Part shown: in pieces, positions 38,646-46,300 of the stretch | How positions within the stretch are numbered: the first letter of the stretch is position 1 | How the letters are laid out: each line of letters starts with the position of its first letter | Source: Gammaproteobacteria bacterium | GTDB lineage: Bacteria; Pseudomonadota; Gammaproteobacteria; Competibacterales; Competibacteraceae | Assembly: GCA_020846135.1 (NCBI GenBank) | Contig: JADLEK010000017.1 | Location: 124,001 to 188,000, forward strand | Reading direction: 5' to 3' | Length of the DNA stretch: 64,000 bases | Made by a program: the position numbers and the translations under genes | The notes under the pieces: generated by a model | The model's input: only the letters and a program-made list of their open reading frames with translations | Database searches by the model: none | Told to the model about the DNA's origin: nothing

Positions 38646-38987
38646 TCAGGTTGAACCGTCTTCGGCGCAAACCGCGCAGATTCCATACAGAATGATGGAA
38701 TGGTGCTGAACCTGGAAGTTCGCGAGGGCCAGCCCCTCCAAATCATGCACATAACCTTTTAGATCAAACGCCTGTCGGCAATGCTGGAAGATGAAGTGAT
38801 GATGGTGACTCCGATCCGTGGGTTCATAACAAGGAGAGACGCCCGGAATCTCGACCTGCACGACTTCACCCCGCGCCATGAATGCCTTTAGGGTGCGGTA
38901 CACCGTCGCCAACCCAATCCCCGCACGGGCGCGGGCTGGCGGTGGGCGGTGCCGAGGGCGCGGTGTCGGTGTTCGAGATCGCCGCAT
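38646..38987 (-). pseudogene. Fur-family regulator, N-terminally truncated
   Basis: The frame matches Fur/Zur-family regulators from IGLATVYRTLKAF (end of the DNA-binding wing) through HHHHFIFQHC to the end LYGICAVCAEDG. The first ~45 residues that should hold helices 1-3 are replaced by an Arg/Pro-rich stretch that is not Fur-like. The first Cys of the usual central CxxC is Phe (FQHC), while the C-terminal CxxC is kept. This is probably a dead fragment whose 5' part was lost at about 38935. A functional short regulator seems unlikely. Confidence 0.75.
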
Positions 38988-39240
38988 AAAGCCACCCTCC
39001 TATTTCAGCCTGCTGGCGAGCGTGGAGAGCTATAACTTGGCAATTTACCGGAGTGGCATCCTCCAACTGCATTACGCCCGCGCTTAGGAGTTGGGAACGT
39101 GGCTGGATCGGGTGGCGGTGCGCGGTGAGGTGGTGGTGCAGTTCTGGCTCAAGCCGAGAGATGCGGCGGTGATGCTGGGGACGGGGGAGGAACAGAGGGA
39201 GGAACGGATACCGGAGCAATTGCGGAGGTTTTTGTGAAGA
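38988..39240 (+). pseudogene. decayed coding remnant, origin unknown
   Basis: On the plus strand there are short protein-like frames broken by stops. One reads LASVESYNLAIYRSGILQLHYARA up to a TAG. Directly after it, in the same frame, comes ELGTWLDRVAVRGEVVVQFWLKPRDAA, running to a TGA near 39236. I do not recognise the family. It lies at the breakpoint of the Fur fragment. Confidence 0.4.
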
Positions 39241-39347
39241 ACGCCACCCATTATGACCGGCAAATGTTAGCGGGTATTATATTTACTAACATTCATTGGT
39301 ATAGCATTTCACAGACATCAATTTCTGCATTGATTCCAGTTTATTAC

Positions 39348-40205
39348 TTAAAATGTTGAATATGACTCAATCAAAGCAAACGGTTTTTCGAGGTGTGGTG
39401 CGAATTTTATTAACCCATTCCGAAACTCAGAAAAGCTAATATAATTAAAAGTAGAATATTTATCAGGTTGTATATTGAGCCCGTATCCATTTATTTCTCT
39501 TTTTTGATAGTCAATATAGCTAAGATAGTCCACGATCATTTTATTACTTACAAATGAAGGCTTTCCATCAATTCTCTCCTTAGATGGAATTAATGTATTG
39601 TCTGTATAATCAAACCAATTAACTTCTTTGTTTACAATTGACTTATTTATTTCATTGCTTGGCGCCAATAAAGCAGCTCTAGCAGTCTTGCCCATTGACT
39701 CTAATACTTGGATTAGATTCGAATATTTAGTGTGTTGCTGTAGGGAAAACTTTCCATTGGTTTTTTTTGCTTGTATCTTTAGTTCGATTAAAAATATACA
39801 TTCCTGGGTTTCGTCACAAAGCACTATATCAGGATCGCCTATTACTGATCCAATATCAAGATTCCATTCTAGAGTTACAAGTGACAAAGGGATCGCTGAC
39901 TTTAAGCCAAAAAGATATGCAATTAATTCCCCCAAGTGGTTTGGAGGTAAAGTTAATAATATTGCGTTGAAAGATTCATTTATTATTTCTTCTCTTGATT
40001 TCCAAACTTCCTGAATATAATGATCCCCTCTTTTCCTAACGTTTGGGATCCTAAGTTCGTATACAGTTTCCTTGCTATCCTCTGATATTAATTTTATTTC
40101 AGAATCCCTTAAATATATGTTTTTTATTAACCCAGTAAAATGTGCTCTAGTCAATACCATTTCAGGTATGTCTGCACACGTTAAGAATTTTATTCCTTTC
40201 AGCAC
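39348..40205 (-). CDS. AT-rich gene for a probable PD-(D/E)XK-fold protein
   Basis: This 285-residue protein has no family I can name with certainty. Between residues ~120 and 160 it has GDPDIVLCDETQECIFLIELKIQAKKT followed by LQQHTKY. That is the spacing of the PD...(D/E)xK nuclease core with a downstream Q-x3-Y motif, so a nuclease-like fold is likely. There are no membrane or signal segments. The gene and its flanks (about 39260-40230) are strikingly AT-rich against a GC-rich genome, a sign of recent transfer. It sits between a broken Fur gene and a broken integrase. A defence or restriction role is possible but not shown, and no methylase is adjacent. Confidence 0.6.
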   Translation of the reverse strand: MLKGIKFLTCADIPEMVLTRAHFTGLIKNIYLRDSEIKLISEDSKETVYELRIPNVRKRGDHYIQEVWKSREEIINESFNAILLTLPPNHLGELIAYLFGLKSAIPLSLVTLEWNLDIGSVIGDPDIVLCDETQECIFLIELKIQAKKTNGKFSLQQHTKYSNLIQVLESMGKTARAALLAPSNEINKSIVNKEVNWFDYTDNTLIPSKERIDGKPSFVSNKMIVDYLSYIDYQKREINGYGLNIQPDKYSTFNYISFSEFRNGLIKFAPHLEKPFALIESYSTF

Positions 40206-40330
40206 GTTCCACCTCTGTATCTAAAATTTTTGATATAACGGGGCGGCGGATAAGCCGTGAAGGGTAGGAAAGCTGCCAGCGATTCCGCTCAAAGTCGGCA
40301 TTTGGCACGGTCGCTCGCCTAACAGGGCAT

Positions 40331-40590
40331 CTACAACCTCCCTACCACCTTCTCCATCCTTTCCTGCCCGACATGGGTGTAAATCTGCGTCGTAGCAATG
40401 CTCTCATGACCGAGCAGAGTCTTGATGTCTACCCGTTCGACCCCGGCATTAAAGCATTAAACAAGTTCGTGGCGTAAGTATGGCGCAGCTTGTGCGGGCT
40501 GATTTTCTTGTTAATCCCCGCTTTCTGCAACATCAGCGGCGCGGTTGGCCGGTCGCTTTGGCAAACACCAACTCGCCGCGCCGCCGATCC
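40331..40590 (-). pseudogene. tyrosine recombinase (integrase) C-terminal remnant
   Basis: On the minus strand, two frames together give the catalytic end of a phage/XerC-type integrase. One frame has KISPHKLRHTYATNLFNA (R-H region). A shifted frame has VDIKTLLGHESIATTQIYTHV (His and the Tyr nucleophile) and ends GQERMEKVVGRL. The frame is broken around 40445, and again near 40535 between LVFAKATGQ and LQKAGIN. No N-terminal part is visible, so this is a dead gene that marks past mobile-element activity. Confidence 0.8.
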
Positions 40591-40638
40591 TTCAGCCAAA
40601 ACCCGAACACATGACTGAACGCAGAGTTGTGGTTTGGA

Positions 40639-40962
40639 CTACCGGTACGCCGAATCATGATCAGGATGCAGGGACAACATGCGCAGCCAGCCCCCGTCAT
40701 CGCGGTACGCCACGGCCCGAAACCCCTGGCTGATCCGGAGACTGTGCAAGCGGTGTCCGCCCGGTCCGATCCGGGAATGGATCAGTTCCCACTTCAAGCC
40801 TCGATCCGGGTACACCTGCGGCCAGCGTAGCTCCGAGAGTTTCCGCAGCGTCGCCAGCACCCCGAGTTGCTGGGCTTTTTCCAGCGCGAAAAGCGGGCGT
40901 TGAAAGACGGCGTTGTTGAGATCGAGCCGAACGAGATCGGATTCGTCGGCGCGTACGATCAT
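40639..40962 (-). CDS. putative toxin of a type II toxin-antitoxin pair (RelE/ParE-like)
   Basis: This 107-residue basic protein has a C-terminal part LRISQGFRAVAYRDDGGWLRMLSLHPDHDSAY, which resembles the strand-rich core and C-terminal tail of RelE/ParE-superfamily toxins. An extra N-terminal segment of about 35 residues is less typical. Its ATG overlaps the stop of the upstream 83-residue gene by 4 bases, the usual arrangement of antitoxin before toxin. The assignment rests on this gene pairing and a loose resemblance; it could be an uncharacterised small gene pair. Confidence 0.5.
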   Translation of the reverse strand: MIVRADESDLVRLDLNNAVFQRPLFALEKAQQLGVLATLRKLSELRWPQVYPDRGLKWELIHSRIGPGGHRLHSLRISQGFRAVAYRDDGGWLRMLSLHPDHDSAYR

Positions 40963-41210
40963 GGCAGCCGACGTTCCAACTCGTCGAGGTTCGTTTCTGC
41001 CGCCGGATGCGTTTCGGCCCAGGCGACGGCTTCATCGAGATTCGCCTTCACGTCCGGCGTGTGCAGCCACCGCTCGTCATCGGGAATAAATGCCCCCAGT
41101 TTGACCAGCCAAACACCGGGATTGAGTTGTTCCACCAACACCTGCCGCCTCGCATACGCCTTGCCTAAGGCGATTTGTCCGCTTCGACCCACCGTCTTGA
41201 CTGTCGCCAT
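40959..41210 (-). CDS. putative antitoxin (AbrB-like N-terminus)
   Basis: This 83-residue protein has an N-terminus VKTVGRSGQIALGKAYARRQVLVE resembling AbrB/SpoVT swapped-hairpin DNA-binding domains (the GQI-L-K pattern). The Glu-rich C-terminal tail DEAVAWAETHPAAETNLDELERRL could embrace a toxin. It precedes the putative toxin gene with a 4-base overlap. No operator was identified. Confidence 0.5.
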   Translation of the reverse strand: MATVKTVGRSGQIALGKAYARRQVLVEQLNPGVWLVKLGAFIPDDERWLHTPDVKANLDEAVAWAETHPAAETNLDELERRLP

Positions 41211-41289
41211 GGGATTACCTCACGCCGCTAATTTTGATCATGCTGTATGACAGTACGAAAACACCCACCCGTGCGGCGATTAAGGCTAG

Positions 41290-41490
41290 GGCGAAATAAC
41301 GAGCTTTCCGCCAAGCAGAGTGCCACATTAATCAGCCAAATCAAAAAGCAGGGGATGCGGGCGCTGTTTGTGGAAAATAGGAGCGATCCACGTTTGCTCA
41401 AGCGGATTGCCGATAAGGCCGACCGGTCAGCCCGGCGACAGCTATATCAGCCTGTTCCGTTACAACGCGCTCGCGATGGCGAAAAATTGA
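41290..41490 (+). pseudogene. 3' remnant of a metal ABC transporter substrate-binding protein gene (ZnuA-type)
   Basis: The frame gives LSAKQSATLISQIKKQGMRALFVENRSDPRLLKRIADKA, the typical last helix-strand-helix of cluster A-I metal-binding proteins (ZnuA/MntC type). After a +1 shift near 41420 the end continues as TGQPGDSYISLFRYNALAMAKN to a stop at 41490, again the family C-terminus. The first ~200 residues are absent. It is a dead fragment just upstream of the SagB-type gene. Confidence 0.75.
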
Positions 41491-41508
41491 CCTGATTTAA
41501 GGAGCGGC

Positions 41509-43290
41509 ATGAACGCTGAAATGACACTGGAAAACCGGCTGGCGGCGGTGCTTCGCTACCACCAAACCAGCAAACACCGGCCGGATCGTTATGCGCCGGG
41601 GCCGCACGGGCTGGATTGGGCCAATCAGCCAGAGCCATTCCGCACTTATGCCGGTGTACCACGGATTGACCTGAACCTTGCCGCCGATACCCTGCCCGTT
41701 CCATTCAGCGCGGTTCGGAGCGGATTACGCGGCGAACCGCAACCGTTCAACCGCCAGACCGTCGGCATCCTGCTGGAATTGTCGCTGGGCCTGTCGGCGT
41801 GGAAAGCGCAAGGGCCGAGCCGCTGGGCGCTGCGCTGCAATCCGTCCAGCGGCAATCTGCATCCCACCGAAGGCTATGTGGTCTGCGCCCAGTTGCCGCA
41901 TTTGGCGGCTGGCGTTTACCACTATGTCAGCCGCGATCATGCGCTGGAACGGCGAGCCAATCTCGATGACGCCGCGTTACCGGATTCCGGACTGCTGCTG
42001 GGATTGACCAGCATTCATTGGCGGGAAGCCTGGAAGTACGGGCTGCGGGCTTATCGCTATTGCCAGCACGATGTCGGTCACGCCATTGCAGCGGTCGCCT
42101 ATGCCGCTGCGGCGCTGGGCTGGAAGGTTCGGCTGCTGGATTCTGTCAGCGATGCCTCGATTGCCGCGTTGCTGGGGCTGGATCGCGAGACCGATTTTGC
42201 CGAGGCCGAAGCGGAAGCGCCGGATGTGCTGCTGTGGGTCGGCGCGGATTTTCCGCCCGATTCGCTGCCGTTGCCGACGCCATTTCAGTTTCAAGGCCAT
42301 GCTAACCGGCTGAGTCCAGAACAGGTGCATTGGGCGGGGATTGATGCGGTGGCGGAAGCGGCTGAGCAGCCGACGGTTCCGCCGGAACCGTGCTTTATTC
42401 CGCCGCCATTGCCGCCGTTGACCGCGACCGAACATCCAGCCTTGGCCGTGACGATCTATCGCCAGCGCCGCAGCGCGGTGAGTTTCGACGGCGTGACTTC
42501 GCTGTCCGCCGCCGCCTGGTTTGCCATGCTGGATGCGCTGTTGCCCCGCGCCAACGCGCCGCCGATGGATGCGCTGCCGTGGCGGCCACGAGTAGCGCCG
42601 GTGTTCTTCGTCCATCGGGTCGAGGAGGTCGCGCCCGGACTGTATGTGCTGGCCCGCGATCCTGATCTGCTGTTGATTCTGCAACAAAAACTGCGCCAGG
42701 ACTGGACCTGGCAGCGCGTTCCCCATTGCCCGGTTCATATCCCGCTGTATCAGTTAGCACCCGCCGATTGCCGCGACACCGCCCAATTCATTGCCTGTCA
42801 TCAGGAAATCGCCCGCGACTCAGCGTTTGCCGTGGGCTTTATTGCCGAGTGTGAACCGATCCTGAAACAGCGGCCCTGGCGCTACCGGCAACTGTTCTGG
42901 GAGACCGGGTTGTTGGGGCAAATTCTGTATCTCGAAGCGGAAGCGGCGGGCGTGCGCGGCACCGGCATCGGCTGCTTTTTCGACGACGCCATGCACCAGA
43001 TGCTGGGGATTGCCGATCTCAGTCTGCAATCGCTGTATCACTTCACGGTCGGCGGCCCGGTCGAGGATCGGCGGCTACAAACGCTCCCCCCGTATGCCCA
43101 CCTTGCTCAGCGGAAACCGAACGCCATCCTTCAAACATCCGTGACAGCAGCCGGTACGCCGCTGCCGCTGGCGGATGGATTAATCGCTGCTATCGCCCTT
43201 GCGCATGGCTTTGCGGTAGCCACCCGCGATATCGCGCCCTTTCAGGCTGCGGGGGTGGAAGTGATCGACCCGTGGGAATGGCGCGGCTAG
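41509..43290 (+). CDS. SagB/ThcOx-type nitroreductase-fold oxidoreductase with a VapC/PIN C-terminal tail
   Basis: This 593-residue protein has two nitroreductase-like halves of the SagB-type dehydrogenase family. In the first (about 70-275) the block LRCNPSSGNLHPTEGYVV fits the FMN-binding region, and CQHDVGHAIAAVAYAAAALGW is another signature. The second (about 310-540) has YRQLFWETGLLGQILYLEAEAAGVRGTGIGCFFDD. Family members normally end soon after LPPYAHL (near 530). Here about 47 further residues (from about 547) read AAGTPLPLADGLIAAIALAHGFAVATRD...VIDPW, which is the C-terminus of a VapC-type PIN toxin joined in frame. GGAG stands before the ATG. SagB proteins make azoles in peptides in other clusters; no peptide or cyclodehydratase gene is seen here. 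Confidence 0.85.
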   Translation: MNAEMTLENRLAAVLRYHQTSKHRPDRYAPGPHGLDWANQPEPFRTYAGVPRIDLNLAADTLPVPFSAVRSGLRGEPQPFNRQTVGILLELSLGLSAWKAQGPSRWALRCNPSSGNLHPTEGYVVCAQLPHLAAGVYHYVSRDHALERRANLDDAALPDSGLLLGLTSIHWREAWKYGLRAYRYCQHDVGHAIAAVAYAAAALGWKVRLLDSVSDASIAALLGLDRETDFAEAEAEAPDVLLWVGADFPPDSLPLPTPFQFQGHANRLSPEQVHWAGIDAVAEAAEQPTVPPEPCFIPPPLPPLTATEHPALAVTIYRQRRSAVSFDGVTSLSAAAWFAMLDALLPRANAPPMDALPWRPRVAPVFFVHRVEEVAPGLYVLARDPDLLLILQQKLRQDWTWQRVPHCPVHIPLYQLAPADCRDTAQFIACHQEIARDSAFAVGFIAECEPILKQRPWRYRQLFWETGLLGQILYLEAEAAGVRGTGIGCFFDDAMHQMLGIADLSLQSLYHFTVGGPVEDRRLQTLPPYAHLAQRKPNAILQTSVTAAGTPLPLADGLIAAIALAHGFAVATRDIAPFQAAGVEVIDPWEWRG

Positions 43291-43374
43291 GAACCGGCTA
43301 ACAAAACCGCTAGCGGTGTGCGACCGTGGAGAATCCGCCGCCGGGTGCGCCGCGACCAGAGTTCAGAGTTTTCA

Positions 43375-46300
43375 TCAGTCAGAGAAAACCAATGGGGACA
43401 CCACCACCCGAAAACCGAGGCTGACGTTGCGAAAGCCCAGTTCGTCGTTGTCGTGGTCGGCGCAGCGCGCGACCCCCGAAAAGTAGAGGAACGCGCCACC
43501 CCGCAGCACCCGGCGGCCGGTGGACACAGTGTCTTCTCGCGCCTGGCGTTCCGCACCTTCCGGGGGGTAGGGATAGCCACCAGACAGACTGCGAGTCCAT
43601 TCCCAAACGTTGCCGCTCATCTCCTCGCAGCCGTAAGGGCTGGCGCCGCCGGGAAAACAGCCCACGGTATTAGTCGTACCGAGACCGGTCTCGACGTAGT
43701 TGACGAGATGGCGATCAGGTTGGTCGCCCCAGGGATAAATCCGGCCGTCGTCGCCGCGCGCCGCTTTTTCCCATTCCGCCTCCGAGGGCAATCCAACCCC
43801 CAGGAAACTATCGGCCAGTCCTTGCCAGAATCGGCGTTCGGACTCGGGTAGCGGCTTTGCCGTGGCCAGTCGTTCGCGGGCAAGTTCGCGCAACTTCTCG
43901 TTCAGCCAGCGGGAATACGCCATCGCCTCGTGCCAAGTGACGTAGACCACCGGATGGTTCGCGACACCCTTCAAGCAGCCTGGGTCCCTTGGCTTGTAGC
44001 CGCTATCCCGCACGAAGGCCGCGAACTGCGCCACCGTCACCGGCCAACGGGTCAGGTAGTAGCCGACCAGGTTTACTTCGTGTTGCGGCAATTCGTCGCC
44101 GTTTGCCTGCTCGTCACGCCGCCTGTCGCTGCCCATCGCGAAAGGACCGGCGGGAATTTCGATGAAACCCAACAGCGGTTCGGCGGGCAGATGCCAATGC
44201 CCGGCGTCGAAGCGCGGATCGCCCAAGCGCGCCAGGTTATCGCCGGCTAAGGCGCGCTCGGTGGCGGGCAACCGTTCGTCGCGCAGCAGCTTCACCAACC
44301 ACCCTTGGACGCGCGCCAATTTGCGCTGGTTGGGGGGGCCGACCCTGGCGAGGTTAGCGGTTTCGATCAGGGCTTGGGCGGCGATCTGGGCGCCCCAAGC
44401 GTCGGCGGGTTCGACGGGGGAATCGGTCGGATCGCGAAAGCACAGGGCGTCCACCAGTTGCCACAGATTCGCGGGGGTGCCTCGGGCGGTCTTGGCGCCC
44501 GCTAGCAAAGCCACTTCTCGCCAGCGGTTGGGTTCGGCGCGGGTCAGTTCGGCGATTGGCTCCGGGTATTCTTCGTCGGTCAGGTGACAGGCGGCCAGGT
44601 ATTCCTGAAAGCTGCGGTGGGGAAAGGTGTAAACGCCGACACCGCGCGGATACAGCAACCCGGCTCGATCCCGTAGATATTCCACCAGCCGCTTGGGGTT
44701 GGCGTCGGGATCGTTGCGGAGATCGAAGAGCCGATAGACCAAGTCTTTCTCGGCAATGTCCGCCGTGCCAGCCAGTTCCGGTTGCGCGCGATGCGCCTCG
44801 AAGGCCAGCGATTCCAGCACCGCGCGCACCTGGTCTTTGTCAGTTTTCAGGTATTCGGCCAGGCTGGGCTGAATGCAGTGATACCGGCCCTGTTCGTCGC
44901 GGCGGACCAGGCGCTGCTCCCAGCGGTTGAGCAGCAAATCGACCGTTTCGTAGTACAGCGCTTCCCGCTTATCGGGCAGGTCGCCGCTGCGCCAGGCGTG
45001 CAGGCTGGCCATCAGGGTCAGCAGTAGTGGGCGTTGAGCGAGTTCGTGTAGGGTGGGCCGGTTGAAAATCGCCCGTTTCAACAGTTCCGCCCGCCCGGTG
45101 GCGTCCGGTTTGGGCAAGCGCCCCAGGTCGGCGGTCAGTTCGTACCAGCGGGCGACGAACCGGCGAATTTGCCCGTCGGAAAAGGGGGCGAGCGTGGCTT
45201 CGGCGAAACCTTGCAGCCGCCAGCCCTGGTTCTGGTAGGCGTAAGTGCGGCTGGTCACCAATATCCGGCAGTTGCCGAAGCTTTGCGCGAACGCTTCGAC
45301 CGCCCGCTTGACCTGCTCTCGCCGCCGTTCGGCTTCGGGCACTTCGTCCAACCCGTCCAGCAACAGCAATCCGCCCCGCTCGCGCAGTTCGCGCCGCAAC
45401 CAATCCACGCATTCGGCCTGACAAGCCGTTTTCAGTTCTTGGGCAACGAAGTTCCACAGGGTTTCGGCGGTCGCTTCACCGCGTTCTGGCAGCCCGGTGG
45501 CGGCGAAGTCCCGCAGCACCACCGGCACCGGCAGCAGCGCGCCGTATCGCCAGGATTGCCGTTCTTTTCCGTCCTTGCCTTCTCGGTCCGGCAAGGGCTC
45601 GGTCAGGTGGCGCAGGTTGGCTTGCCCGTCCTTCAGCGCTTCGCCGGCCAGGCACAGGGCGACGAAGTTGACGAAAGTGCTCTTGCCGCTGCCGGGGTCG
45701 CCTTGCAGCACCAGCCGCTGCTGCCGGTCGAGCTGCTCCAACGCCGAGCGCAAGGGTTCTTCCTCTGCCCGCTTTTTCGACGCGCGTGGTTCGAGACTGA
45801 TGCCCTCCTCCGGTCGGGGGGACCGGGTGAGCAAGGCCGTGTAGACCGCGTTGAGGCGCAGTTGCGGGTCGGTGTCGCGTTGCCCGGCGGCGGCCGGATC
45901 GATGCCGGTCAGGGACAGGATGCCGCAGCGCTCCATGACTCGCCGCAAATAGGCGTCGCGCAGGGCCGGCGAAAAGGGTTCCGGCGCGGGCGGGTTATGA
46001 AGGTGAATGTCACCGTGTACGTCTCCGCAATCCGTGTTGTTGACCGTTGTGGGAGGTTGTTCCACCGGCGCATTCGACCGTTTCAGCGGCGTGTGCCGGA
46101 GCGCGTGAGCCACGAAGGCAGCGGCGTTGCCAGCGGCCAACTGCTGGCGGGCGGCTTTGTTGCGCTGCTTGTGGTCGGCCCAGTCGCAGATGGCCTTGAT
46201 CACGATCCAGTCCACCTTGGCATCCTGGCAGGCGACGTACAGGCCCGCTCCTTCCATCTCGCCGCCAATCGCTTCCGGTGCAAACTGTTTCAGTTGCTCC

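Noticed and set aside
43287-43580. A template repeat for the candidate variable region in the gap after the NACHT gene
   Set aside because: The 84-base gap shows no second copy of the 43402-43509 sequence and no reverse transcriptase frame is near.
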